64,000 nt of DNA. Origin: Rhypophila decipiens (lineage: Eukaryota > Ascomycota > Sordariomycetes > Sordariales > Naviculisporaceae). The notes under the pieces are model-generated. The model saw only the letters and a list, made by a program, of their open reading frames with translations. It had not been told where the DNA came from and ran no database searches. Every line of letters starts with the position of its first letter. The first letter of the stretch is position 1. Positions 36,701 to 49,353 of the stretch are shown piece by piece. The DNA lies in contig MU858076.1 in NCBI GenBank assembly GCA_033297075.1, forward strand, positions 63,720 through 127,719, in the 5' to 3' direction. The translations under genes and the position numbers were made by a program.

Positions 36701-38611
36701 GTATCCGTTGCTGTAAAAGAATGTCGAGACACCGCTGCTTGCTCTTGGCAAGCTCAGCAATGACGGACCTCAGGCGAGATGCCCGTTTCAGGGATATTGA
36801 CTGTCCTTCCTGGCCTTTGCCCTCGACTTTCCAAAATCCCTTCTTTTTCGCCCGGTTCTTTTTCCATCAGCCTTATGATATTACATGGTGACCCAAGCAC
36901 TGGGTCCAAACCCTTTTCCAGCATGCAGGTAATGTCTGTGGACGTGCGACACTCTGGCCGGCATGTGATGGTAGGAAATCTACCTGCGTAGTGTTGATAC
37001 CGGATACTTGGACAAGCAAGAGCAAACTGGAATCTTGGACTGGCCGGCCCCAAACAGAAGACCTGAACCACGTTGGCCGGAACTAACCCGTAATTAATAA
37101 ACAGATTATTTCCTTATCTGGTTTGTTGCCAGTGATCGTAGCCAAATATGCTCTCCCAAGGAGGGATGGATGCTCATGACTTGAGCTAACGACACCCTTG
37201 GTTAAAATAACCTGAGGGCACCTTCAGAAGAACAAAAGCCGGGCAGTGGCAGCATGCCATACACGCAATCTCCACATATCAATACCCTCAGAGTTCAGCA
37301 TCTGCGACAAGCGAATTGTCTCCGATAAACGGAAGAATTGTTCATAAAAAGGCCGAGTGACATGCAGCTCAAACATACCCCCAGGAAGTACCACTGTGTT
37401 CCCCAGATTGTGGCTTTGTGGAAAGACTGTGCAGTCTCTGACTTATGATATAAGCCCCGGGGGATACCGATTTGGAAAGGCCATCTGTCACTGAACCTTG
37501 AGGTGACGTTCAGTGTGCACCTAAGAGCCTTACCACCAGCCGAAAGCTCGACTAGGTATAAAACAAGGTCTTTTATGCAAGGTTAGTATAATCTGAGAAT
37601 GAGATATTTTCACTCTCTGCTAACCTGCCGTAAAATACATATGCCGGTAGTAACACCCAAGATGTCAGAATACCAAGGCGATATTACCAGAACCATAACT
37701 GATCAAACAAGAGACCCTAGAAAATGTTCCGATTGTCGTGGGCTGCGAACGATGTCCTCAGATATAATTCTGCACCCACGACCACCTCGGGATCCGACAA
37801 TGATGTGATGTAACATCTCCGAACCCAACATCGGCATTCGGCCCCACTCCGATGTAAAATGCCCCGCTCCAATCACCGAGCCGATCCAATGCCGCCGCTT
37901 CGGGAGGGGCAGGAGCAGCATTACTTTTATCGCAAATTTCCCTAAGAAAGTGTCCGGGAACTACAGAGCAGAATCATAAGGATATCTTCCATCCCGCCCA
38001 GCGTCGAAGGTCAAGAATACCACCCATGCAGTTCATCCATCATAACATCATAAATCCAACAGTACAACCATCCTAACTTTTCAGAGGAATCTCACCACGC
38101 CGACCAGTAATATGCAAGTTTAGGTAAGCGTGCATATCATGACAGGCTGACAGCCGATGTACATGTACCTGCTCTCAAGGCACAAGCATAAGCATATCCC
38201 AGAAGCTTGTATAGTAAGCATACATGATAAAAAGGTCATGAAGCATACGGCTTACATACTTACCTATGTTCACTTACAACGGGAACGGATATAACATCGA
38301 GGGGGCGAGACTTTGATCCTTTTACAGTCGTCGATTCACAATCTTGGGTCCTCGTTAGGACTTTTTTACATAAGGTGCATGGTATAAATAATAATAAAAA
38401 CGAAATTTCTGAGACCCTGGTGCTCTCCTATTAGTGAGTGAGAAGTTACAGGAATATCACCAGGTAAGCTAGGTAACGAAGTAGAGCTAAAAAAGAAATT
38501 ATAAGCCAAACAGGAAACCGGCGCAGGTGGTCCAGAACTGTACTAGGATCATGAAGCAATATTGGGATAGGAACTCCAGGATAACAGCAACAGTCACCAG
38601 CCAAACGGATA

Positions 38612-38630
38612 TACAGCATTCCACGGTAAT
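38612..38630. repeat. Solo copy of dispersed ATTCCACGGT repeat
   Basis: TACAGCATTCCACGGTAAT here repeats 5971-5988 and onward with one gap, 32 kb away. The shared string is 18 bases (TACAGCATTCCACGGTAA), which is unlikely by chance in a window of this size. It is intergenic, like all other copies. Confidence 0.45.
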
Positions 38631-39340
38631 AGTCAACCGACCAGGGGCCCTGCTCGCGACTTCAAAGCGTTGATTCTGCTTTAACAAAGTCACTCACTGA
38701 CAGGCCTAGACATGAAGCTTGATGCCGTAGCCAAGTCACGAATGATAACATCTTAAATCCTCAAGTAGGAAGGTTGTTCTGGGCGACGAAAAGAGAGTTG
38801 AGAGTAAGAGTAACCTTGTCGTCGAGTGAGGTTGTCCGGACTTTGAGCTGAACAATGGACATCACGATAGGGACTCGGGAATAGAGGCCAGACACAGTAG
38901 GTACCAAAAGGAAGAAAGAAAAGCATCGTGTGAAGGATAACAAAGGGTGAAACAAAAGAAAATTACGATATATGTACGACTAACAACAGCTAGCAAGCAC
39001 GTCCGGCCCAGTATCTGAACGAACCGTACCCATGAGAATGACAACTATGAAAGGAACAAGAATCGTTATCATCATTTCAAGCTCCTTCCTTCCCTCTTAT
39101 TCTTCTTCCTCCATGTCCACACTCTACAAAGCAACAAAAAGCAGATAGGTATAAGTAAGTATAGGTATAGGTATTATAAGACTCAATCGACAAAGGAAAA
39201 GTTAAAAGCGTTAAGTAGTGTAAGGATCCCGTCTGCCCGTCCAGCCAGCCACCCAGCCTGTGAATAACCTTGGTACCCAAAAACAAAGCGACAAAAAGGC
39301 ATCCGTTAACATGACGATGATAAGTGATGATGTTAAAACA

Positions 39341-39384
39341 GCCAAGCCCAGCCCAGCACCACGCCAGCCCAGCCCAGCCCAGCC
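39341..39384. repeat. AGCCC pentanucleotide tandem
   Basis: A run of imperfect AGCCC units (GCCCAGCCCAGC, interrupted by ACCACGCC, then four more units). A simple low-complexity repeat lying just beyond the 3' end of the NudE gene. Confidence 0.7.
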
Positions 39385-39573
39385 GAGAATCCCATGATGT
39401 GATGCAACCCGTTACGAAAACAAAACATCCCATTTCGCAAAAAGAATGAACGCAACTCCCATGTGCTTCGGTATTATTCGACCGACGAGAAGAAACAGAA
39501 ACCCCCGGGCCATGCAATCAAGGCAACGAACGCTCCATCAACAAAAATGTCCAATGCAGAAACACGAACCAAA

Positions 39574-41449
39574 TCAATACGTCTCCCCGACATCTTCCAG
39601 TTTCCTCCCGCCCACACTCGACCTGCGTCCCACCACATCGGTCCCGCCGCTTTGTCTCCTAGAGCCCGGCACAGGGATCCCGCTCGGCGTGGGGATACCA
39701 CTCAGCCCTGCAGCTTCCATTTCTAACCGGCTGAATGTTCCCCTCCTACTGGGTGTCTTCAAGTCATCGCCCACCGGATAGTCCTTCTCGTCCACCTCGG
39801 CCGTGCTGTAGCTCACACTCTGGCTGTGCCCGTGTCCATGCATGCCGAGACTGCTCCGCGGGCGACCCATCGGTGTCCTGGTCCCAGTCATGCTTGCCCT
39901 GCTCATCGGCCGTGGTGGCGGCGGAATCATGCTGCTATGCGAGTCGGTCCTGCTAGCGGGACGTGCGTAGCTCGAGACACTCGCGCGACTACTAGGGCGG
40001 GAGATCTCGGAGCCGATGGTGCTGTTGTTCTCGTGCGACGCAGTCGAGGCGGTGGGGTTCCGGTTCGGCAGCGGTCCAAAGGAGAGTCGAGACACGCCCG
40101 ACGTACTAAGCCGGGGCATGTGCTTGTTCACTCCGCTGTTAGAGGATATGCTGCTCCGGAAGTCGGGATTGGAGGGCGTGGAGTCGGGGCCGCTGGCAAC
40201 ACTGGAGGCAGAAGAACCTACGGCGCGTCTGCGACTCCGGATAGTAACCGTAGACGGCACAACGACCGAGGACCGGGGCGAGGAGCGGGGCGGGGTGTTG
40301 ACGGGAGCGGGAAGTTTGGAGCGGGCCGACTGGACACGGGCTTCGAGCTTTGCCATCTGGGCGGTGAGAGTGCGAATATGGGTAAGAGAGGTGGACGGAG
40401 GAGGCCTGTGTGGTGTCGCGCGTGGCGGGGCCTTGGTGGTGGAGGATCGGTGAGCCGGTGTTCGCAGTGCGCCCGAGGCAGTCGCAGTACGGTTGCCAAG
40501 AGCGCGGGTGGACGAGGTGTACAGCTTTGGTTTGGGCGTGACACTGTTGTCGGCCGAGGGGAATCGGGACTTTCGTTGCGAGGCGGGGAGCGGCGTCTTT
40601 GTGATTGGGGCCTTGGGTAGCGGCGCAGATGCATCGGACATGGGCGGCGACGGGGGGTCTTGCATTTGGGAAGCGGTTCTTGGGGTCGATGCGAGCTTGG
40701 AGTCGGGAGGTGTCGTGATCAATGGCGAGCTGGCAGTAGAAATGGGCGAGTTGGAGTACATGGGCGATCCGGGGATGGACAGATCGGTCGATAAGGCTGA
40801 GAGGTGGCGGGCTTCTTGTTTCTTGATCTTGTCTTGGAGAATCTCGGCCTCGATCTTGAGGTCTGACAGCTCCTCGCGCAACCTTTGCGTCTCGACTCGT
40901 AGCCGCTCGCGCTCCTGCTCGCCGATCTTGATCTCCTCTTCCATCATGACGCCCCTCTCGATCGCCACGTTGTACTTGGACTCGAGATCCTCCAGAGAGG
41001 ACGTTGTATTCCTCGCCTGCCTCTCGAAATCATCGTTGGCCACTTCAATGTCGCGTAACTTCAGTTGCAGAGTTCGGTTTGCATCCCGAAGGGTCGTAAT
41101 CTCCTTCTCGAGCGCACTCTGCGCCGAGTTTGCTTCCGACTTGGATTCTTTGTATTTCCTCTGCGCAAGGTCAGCAGCTGTCGCATTCAGGCCTGCAGGG
41201 GCCACAGTAGAAAAGCCATACCTTCCATTCCTCTACCTCGTAGCTGAGTGTTTCGGCCTTCTGTACCAGCGCACGTTCGCGCTTATCGGCCGCGTCCAGA
41301 TCCTTTTCGAGTTCCGCTTCTAACTCTTTGCTGGAAGCCTGAAATTCCGACAGTTCATGCTCCAGCAGTTCATATTGGGATTTGTACCACCTCAAGGCCT
41401 CTTCGGTGCTGGCTTCTGCGCTGGGAGGCGATGATGGTGGTTCGGCCAT
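39574..41449 (-). CDS. nudE: NudE-type dynein/LIS1 adaptor (RO-11 homologue)
   Basis: Minus-strand exons 41449-41222 and 41160-39574 (intron GTATGG...CGCAG, phase 0) give 604 residues. NudE proteins bind LIS1/NudF and cytoplasmic dynein and are needed for nuclear migration along microtubules in hyphae; the Neurospora counterpart is RO-11. The N-terminal ~190 residues form the conserved coiled coil, beginning [19 protein letters not shown] and running through [37 protein letters not shown] and the [14 protein letters not shown] region. The rest is Ser/Pro/Thr-rich and basic, probably disordered, with many potential phosphorylation sites, which is typical of fungal NudE. The plus-strand frame at 40493-41323 is a shadow. 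Confidence 0.9.
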
Positions 41450-42971
41450 TTGGTGCGTTTACAAAGCGGCTTCCTGACTTGCGCGACCTTGCATGTGATA
41501 CGTTGGGGGTGACGAAAAGGTGGCGGAACCAGTGTTTATTTACAGGTCTCAGTATCGCAACAGGGTGAAAAATAGGACAAGTCCAGCCGAGGTGGTCGTA
41601 AGAAAGTTTGGATCGAATAGTGTAGGGCTGGACGTCTCCAGTGTCTTCAAATCGCCGCTCAGGTCAGAGTCATGAACCTCCGCAATCTAGTTTATCGCAC
41701 GAGAGGGGAGGTGCAGACAGTGTTTCGCGCCGGGTTACCGAATGGCGTCGCTGGCGGGGTGTTTTGGTGGGCAAAAGTCGAGGTCGCTCTCGATAAGGAT
41801 CGCGTCGTTTGTCGAGTTTGCCGTGCAAAATTGCGGGCGGCGACCGTTTAACTTACCTGGGTCGCGGCTGTCGTCGAGCTGTCGTCGAGCTGTCGTCGTC
41901 GGGCGGTGCGAGGTCGTCGATGTTGTTGTAGGAAGGAGGGAGATGCCTCTCCACCAGATTGGGGTGTTGTTTCTTGGCGTTCGTTACGTCTCTCCGTGCA
42001 GTTGCATGTCACGGTATGGCGCTAAAAGTGCCCACTGACCTGGCACCATGGCAACCGTGCGTCTTTTAACCCCTGCAACCATCAACCTGTCAGTGTCACC
42101 TTTGGCTTTTTGTTGAATCCAAAATCTCAGCTTTGGAATGGTAAGAGCGCAATGATAAAGATGACAGCGAACACATTTCATTATTTCATTCAGACATTTC
42201 TGAGTCGCCTGAGATCTCGCACCCTGAACCCAGTCGTCGAAAGAGGCACCCGGGCCTAGCGCATGAAGAATTAAAATCCCCGGCCGCATCTCTTATTTTT
42301 GGGACCTGCAGCGATGAACGCTCCCACCGCTTGGACACTCCTTCCAGTGCTTCCTATCCATGTCATTTCTTCAAGAAAATGTTTCGAGCTCTTCTTCAAC
42401 GTCGATCTTCGAACTGACTGAGGTTGCCCACATGATCTGCATCACTGAGGATGCGTGTCATCTCATAGGACCTCCAGGATATCATGAAACAGTTGACCCT
42501 ACTCTGCCTATTTGTCGAAATTGCCAACTCTTCCGTTCGTAATGCGCAGACGACGCTTGAAGCCATGCAGGAGTCCAACCTGGAAGACGCATTGTTGGCT
42601 TGACAGCTGGCAGTGGTATCGCGCAGCTGGTCGCGGCCCCTTAGAAAGTCGACATTCAAACAACGTTGGACAACCACTCAAATCAATAGCTGCTTGAGAT
42701 GGCAGGGCTTCAAGGCCCCGGGGACTCTTGGGTGATTCGAATACCACCTTTTATTATTATTAGGCAGCGATCAGCGTGACTGAAAAGAAGTCAACTTCCA
42801 CCCCGCCTTTACCTTATATCTCCCAAGAATTATCTCGCCTTTTTATACCAAGGCTACGAACTCGTATGTGATTGACTTTTTTTTGGCGCCCGCCAGCGAT
42901 GAATCTCACATAGGCCTCCATCACTACAATTCAAGAGTATTCACGTTGACCCGGTTTGTCGGGGAAGAAGA
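41450..42971. other. Intergenic region NudE - large uncharacterised gene
   Basis: This is the divergent promoter space between NudE (-) and the gene at 42972 (+). No gene found. An 11-base unit GCTGTCGTCGA is repeated in tandem at 41867-41900 (two full copies and a partial third). Nothing else stood out. Confidence 0.55.
41867..41900. repeat. 11-base tandem repeat GCTGTCGTCGA
   Basis: Two exact consecutive copies followed by a third that diverges in its last base. It lies about 420 bases upstream of the NudE start. This is a minor simple repeat with no evident function. Confidence 0.6.
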
Positions 42972-45900
42972 ATGGCGGAAACATTATCTTATCCAGCTGC
43001 TCTCCCCGGCGAGTATTTTGCCTGTCTATTTTTCAAGTTCAACCCACAAAAATATTCCCGGTGCGGCCCGAAACAGCTCAAGACCATCGACCATTTGAAA
43101 CAACATCTGAAGAGGGCGCATTACCTGCCGGATGTATGTCCTCGATGTTTGAAGTCAACATCAGGAGACCCTTACCCCAGACTCTGCAGAGCAAACTGGT
43201 GTGAGAGTGTTCTAGGCCATGATGAACTACTGGATTCCGATTTAAGCCTTCTATCAACCGATCGACTACTCTCATCGCATGATAAGTGGTTTCAACTTTG
43301 GGACAATGTTTTTGGACAATACCCGCGCCCTGGGTCGCCTTATGTTCGAGAAAATTCGGGCAGGAGTGTTCTTGACATGGTTTCTGGCGATGTCCAGGAA
43401 CTGGAGCACCTGCTGGCGTTCAGAAAGGAGCACCTACGATTTGTTAAGGACCTACCTCCACTTTTGGAACAAACCTTATTTCGGCATTACAACGATCCAA
43501 GCGAGCGTCACAATCCAGACCGTATCCGCATGTATGAAATTATCTATGCACTTCATTGGCCAGAAGAACGTGTGCAAACCAGGAAGTCCACAAACACGGA
43601 AGATAACACAGTAGACCACGCGAAGCACACGAGCGGCAAGACGGTTTCGAGACCTCTCACCGATGGAGCGCTGCATTTGTCCCTTGATCAAGCCGCAGAT
43701 AATCTATGTGCAGACTCGGCATATGGCACGCTCAACCACTCAGCAGTCACAGACAGGAAGCAGACTTTGCTCGCATCTGCCAACAATGAGCCAACTCAGC
43801 CTCATGAGCCGGCTGGAGGACAAACGACAGATGCTACGACACAGTACTCTGATACTACTAGCCTAAGAGACCCTGCTTTGGCCGGATACGTGGTGGCTTT
43901 CACCGACCAGCTTCACGCAGCTTTGTCTCGGAAACTTGATCATACCGAACTCGAACGGCTAGCGCCAATTATCGAGGACCTGTTGCGCGACTTTGCTCTC
44001 CAGCTAGGCTGCGAAAGTGATTCGGCCGTACACCGTACCCTGATGCATCTTGTTCGTCGACGCCGCCGGTAAGTTCTACCGAAGAAGGCCATGTCTTGCC
44101 AATGGGAATGATCATGTTCTCTCGCTTCGCGGTGCTGACATTATCTCATCCGATTGACAGGGCCATAGTTCAACGCCTCTGCAGCATTGCCCATGCTGAC
44201 GATGTTGAAGATCAGCTCTCGGAGAAGTCCAAGGACGAAAATGGATTGGCCCCTGAGGAAAAGGCAAAGATGTGGGTTGATTCTCTAGGGATTCTCGGTG
44301 ACCCAACCGAGGAGCCAGAAAGAGCAGGAGCGTATGACGAGCCGTATGGAATTGAAGATGACGATATCCCGATCGATTCAGAAGAGGTTGCCGACTTGAC
44401 CACCTACCGGGAGTTTCTAGAGCAAGATCCTGCATATCAGTGGTTGCTAGCTCGCATAGTCTCGGCCATCACCCTCCAGATTCCTGGTTCCTCTGACGTT
44501 TCTCGAGCATTCGGAGATTCAATTTTGACCACATTCACCCGGGAGAAGCATGTTTCTCGACGAAATGACCTGAGCACCCACGTCAGTTTCGATCTGAGAG
44601 ACTGGCACATCGCAGCATTCCATCAAGAGCAACAATACTCGTGCACCCTATATCAGGTGCTGGAGGAAGCTATCACATTGACCGGTTTTGAAAACGATGT
44701 GCAAGCCACTGCATGCTTGGAGTATGTCATCCAAACTTGGGTGATTCTGGAGTACAGCTCTTACGTACTCTCCAAACGGCTGTTCTCGAGGTTGGCGAGG
44801 TACACTACGGTAATAGACACACCCCATGGCGCAGTGTTTCCACTGGCTTGATTCTCAGGGAATAGGATCTCACTAACCGATTGTTTCTCATAATCAGCCT
44901 CCCTTCACTGTACGACTGTTAGTGTCATATACACTGACGAAATTTTTCATATATCCGCACGGGGAAGTCCAGTTACCATAATCGAAGTTGGTGAGCAGCT
45001 TGCCTGGCTAACAGCCGCTCTGCGCTCCTCCCCTCGGCCCGGCATTGGAATAGCGTCTTGCATTCCAACTGTGACAGTTGATCATATTTCCAGCATGCCG
45101 AATATGCCAGTGTCAACTGTACACAGCGGCCCTGTGAACTTCGGATGCCGCATACAAGTAAATTTCGATGACCCCACTGCTGCGCAATCTGATATCTTCG
45201 ACTTCGTCCCTGGGTGCTGTTGGCACAAGTGCTTCCGTAACCCGGTGGTTCTTCGTGGCTATCCCATACCACGTCGCCCAGAAACCGGCAGCGGTCTGGA
45301 GGTCTCCATAGGCATTATGACATCACTGGCAAATGCTAGATACCAGGTGGTCTTTGGTAGGAGGTCGGTCCTCAAAGGATTCTCCACGATGCTTACGGTG
45401 TCAAAAGTGAGAGAAGACATAGTCTTTTGGCGCTTGTTTTATAACGAAGACGGCAGCTACATCTCTTACGAAGATGTTCGAGTTCCTAGGATACAGTCAG
45501 AGGACGCATCACTTGCCTTGAGTGAGGCCGCAATTAGCGCCCAAAGGCATATTCTTGGTTGGTGCGAAAAGGTCGAGAATCTAGCAGGTGAGTTGAACTA
45601 CCTATCCGTTGTGTCATCCACTGTATCCTCAAGGGGGGAAATTGCGAAGATTCCTGACCGAAAATAACAGGCAGTGCTCACGCGAATTATGATATTGGAT
45701 GGTCAGGGCTCCCGCCGCCCTCTCAGTCATTTGCCTGGGATAAGATCTCCATCTCGATTGGCAAAATCCTCAACGTCGGGGCAGGCATCTCTTTCGGCAT
45801 CAAGGATAAGCCCGAGCATATAAGCTACGACGAGGATTATATCTCAACGGTGGATACAATCGCCAATAGATACTTTGTCTTTTATGATATAGAAGATAAA

Positions 45901-47125
45901 CGGGCCTTTCTTCTCGATGGAGCCAGCGCTCTGCTTCACTTGTTGAGGGCCTTCATAAGGCACAGCTTGTCCAACCGACGCCGGAGGCATGTGTGCCTGT
46001 TCGATCCGGAGGAATTCCAAAATGATCCTCCCGAGGAGCTTGAAAAGGATGCCGCGGCGTTCTGGGTTCTCGTCAATGAACAAAACCAGCTCCATCCGCT
46101 GTGGAAGTTGACCTGCTCGCCGTCCAACGAAACCTCGATCAAAGTCGGCAAGAAACTGGAGCAAAGCGTCACGACCACCAGTACTTACTTCTGCATCAAG
46201 GATAAAGTCCTCCAGATCTGCCGTGTGCTTCAGCAGATCGCAGCACACCAAGACGATGTCCACACCAGAGCAGGTGTTGGCTCCAGGATAAAGCTCACCC
46301 CCAGGCGGCAGTTGGAGGGATTCGACTTCATGGATATCGCCACGACCCAAGGCACAATATGGCCCAATGTCGCTGAGCTCCACGCCAAGGGTGCTGGCTG
46401 GGTCGACTTTCGCGCGGGCAATCCGCGCGGTGCCTGTTTTCGGCACCCGATTTGGCGAACTACTGAAACCGGCCGGCAAGATCCGGTGTCAGATGTGCAT
46501 GTACAGTGTTCCTCAAGGCCCGGATCTCCTCGCAGTAGCCGTGACTGACATCAAAGAAATCATGAACAAGAGGGGGAGCAAAAAGAAGCAAAACCTTTGG
46601 CGCGTGGTCGATAACATCTACTGGCACATGCCCGATAAGGCCTTTGAACCGTGTAAATGCGTGTCTCCCGCCAAATCGAGATCTCAACCCAGAAGCAAGC
46701 CGCAGCATGACCGCGTACAAGTCCTCCTGCCCTCCCTATTCCCACGGTTTTGGGGGAGGGGTCTGAAGAGCCCTTGCGGGGTTCTGCCAGACCAAGGGGC
46801 ACTTCTCTTTGGGCACAGCTGGAGATTCCCACTCCGCTGGGGGGCTACGGCTATCCCGACCGAGGGCGAGCCGGACTGCTTGCCTGACAGCAGCGACAGA
46901 GGTAGCGGATTGCCAGAACTAGCTCTGATGGACGACAGCGGGCTAGGCTCCAGTGTACAAACGTCAGATAATAACACGCCACTTTCACGATCAAGAGGCG
47001 AGCCAGCAGAAGATTATGGAATGGAAATGGATCTCGACGACGACGACGACGACGGTACGTTTGTAGGGAATGGAGGGCCCACCGATTTCGGGATGTACTT
47101 GCATCCGAACAGGGCGTTGGAATGA
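42972..47125 (+). CDS. Large uncharacterised fungal protein, C2H2-like start, frame break
   Basis: Proposed exons are 42972-44068, 44161-44799, 44923-45587 and 45671 onward, giving a protein of over 1,200 residues. The start (YFACLFFKFNPQKY, then DHLKQHLKRAHYLPDVCPRC) is the C2H2-like N-terminus of a family of large uncharacterised ascomycete proteins. Further conserved-looking parts are a middle region with EVGEQLAWLTAALRSSP, a FVFYDIEDKRAFLLDGASAL stretch and a tail with HDRVQVLLPSLFPRFW and DQGALLFGH. I recognise the family by pattern but know no function. The intron 44800-44922 (GTACAC...TTAG) restores the frame, although the acceptor at 44897 fits the branch site better. Near 46405-46412 the frame changes by one base. 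VDF continues as RAGNPRG in one frame, while the downstream family-like stretch ARAIRAVPVFG is in the next. I see no good intron there, so the copy may be broken, or the base may be an error. It ends at 47125 after an Asp run. Confidence 0.6.
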
Positions 47126-49353
47126 TGGTGGGAAACTGGACAGAATGAAGTAGGAATCCCCTCTGGTCTGTTGTTCTCAATTGATGATACCTCTGGAACG
47201 CACCTCATATGTTGACCTCGATCTCCCTGAATATCACAACACTACTCAAGAGTACTTGTGCCATGAAGGTGGTTAAAATGACACAAGTAAGCTACGTACA
47301 TACATATCTGTTCCGCTGGCCTTCATCGACGTCATACTCTGCCCCAAAAGGGAATCTGAGTGGATGGCGTGCTCAAGATCTTGACAACGTAGTGTGGTGG
47401 TATAAACTTGACCTGCATTAGTGTTCAGGGGCATGCTTGTTTGGGTGTCGTTGCTAGTGAGGCTTGAGAAGTGATGTTGATTGATAAGGAGCGAAGCCAA
47501 GAAACAAGAGCTTCTAGAAGAATTCAGTTTTGGAATCAAGAAGCTCAAGCGCTGCTATCAACTCGTGGGGGTCGCGTGGATTTCCCCCAAAGTTGCCTAT
47601 CTGGCAGACTTCTGGCTTGGGCGACTTTGTCTATTGCGTGCTCAGAATGAGTTCTTGTCTCGGAGATTGTCGATATGTTCAAACAAACCGGGCGAGATAG
47701 GGGATTAATAGCCAAGAGCCATGACACGAGCTCGACAGTGCGGCCTTTTCGAGAATCCGTGTAGCCGGGAAATTATCTTGCCATCAATAGCCAGTGATGA
47801 GCACCCGGCGCTGCGATAACGGATCGTCAGTTGGAACATCGTTGTTACCTGTGGTGCATAGGTCACACAGAGGCAAGGGTTCTATGAGCAAGATATTTGC
47901 ACCATCTCTGGCTAATTGCTGGAGATATGCACAACCGGTACCCTCATACGGACGATCTCTAGTGTAAAATAGAGGGAAGAAACTTCGAATAGAGATTAGA
48001 GAAAAGATTGTACATATGTAGTGCTGAGCTCCAGATGATAATGGGGACAAAACTGGAGAAAAAGGTGCCCCACGTGAGGATTTCCCAAGCTGAGCTCTGG
48101 CAAGGCGGAGTAACATCTGTTAAAGATGGTGATAACGCGACCCTCGAAGTAGCTGACCCAAGGATCTTGATCAAGCAAACTGCCGGCAGTAGACTGCATA
48201 AAACCCATCGTAATGTTGGCTCCAGAAAAAGAACCAAAAGCTTGATCGTAAGAAATCGATGTCAACTCCAGATCTGCATCCTGGAGTCCTTACCTGACGC
48301 AGCCTTTGTGGTCAAATTTGAGTGCGAACTGTTGGATATCACGAATTGAGGTGACGAGCAACTGGTCCGGGGCCAATGGCGGGCAAGCTGCTAACAATGG
48401 CGACTTCTCCCCGCATCCGAACGTCGGTCCCACAAGCCGTAGCCTAGGCCACAAATGGCAAGGTTTGACCAGCTGATGGGCGATAACGCCATTCTTGGGG
48501 AAAAGCAACAAAGCGACAAGCGGGAAGAACTCGTTCTCATTCTTCTCCCCGGCGGGCCCATCGCCGCCCATGCGGCAGTCGGCGGCAATGCGGCTAGCAC
48601 CCCCACCCAAAACTCCCACCACTGAAAGGTCCACCGCCTCTGATCTCGCCATTCTGCCCATGTCTTGCACCAGCTCTGAGTCTTGCCAGCCCGACATCAC
48701 CCTCGACGACTGCGGTTGCGTGCCTGCGAGTTTGTTCTATGGAGCAGTTTTTGCACAAGAAGATTGTGTTTTTGACAATTGTGTGGCATCATCGGTCCAG
48801 CTGAGCCCAGATCGAGCCCGCCCGCCACCAAACAACAGCGACGAAGACAGAAAGTGTGGAACTTGGCAAGCTCCATTCCGTCCAACCTTTGTTCTTTTCT
48901 CGACCACACATCTCCATCTCAAGTCGTCGCGGTTATTTGACACATCTCGCCGCCCCACTATAGCTCACAACCCCAGATTCGATTGCGATTTCACTACTGC
49001 ACATTGCGTGCACCGGCTCTCATCTTGCCCTAGCAGTGGACACAGTGGATAGCCGCAGTTGCTTGTTGGGATTTGTTTGTGTGGTTGCCACATAGAAGAC
49101 GACTTCCTGGTGGTGATCGCTTGACCGCCTGACCGCTCACGACGACTTGTTACTTTCCCGGCCGTTCCCTTACTCAAGCGAGACTTCGGGCGCACCCCTT
49201 GCGAGCACGCCATTGTTCCTCAGCCTGACAGTTGCTTACAACCGAAACCCAAATGCCTGCTACCGCTGTCTGACACGCCCGCAAACCACTCAAGTGCCGC
49301 CCAGTCCAGGGTCAAATCGCCCTTTTTCCCGGCTCTGCACTCTCTTGGCCAAC
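47126..49353. other. Intergenic region before scon-2
   Basis: No gene I can name. On the minus strand one frame is open from 48700 to about 47996 except for a TAA at 48292-48294 that overlaps a GTAAGG donor-like site. The translation (for example SIRDIQQFALKFDHKG, then FSGANITMGFMQ) looks somewhat protein-like but matches no family I recognise; it could be a decayed gene. The plus-strand part from about 48700 should be the scon-2 promoter and leader. Confidence 0.45.

Larger units (their letters stand above)
33756..39573. other. Large gene-free stretch
   Basis: Nearly 5.8 kb with no gene I can support. The first part should be the ACC1 promoter, and the last part (about 39000-39573) the NudE 3' flank. 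On the minus strand, 36760-35942 is one frame interrupted only by a TGA at 36260-36262, without a recognisable domain; it may be a gene relic or chance. The area 38100-39100 is relatively AT-rich. Dispersed short repeats occur at 38164-38173 (TGTACCTGCT) and 38612-38630, and an AGCCC tandem at 39341-39384. No RNA gene was recognised. Confidence 0.5.

Noticed and set aside
40493..41323. 276-codon plus-strand frame
   Set aside because: Antisense to the NudE coiled-coil and Ser-rich region; no domain of its own.
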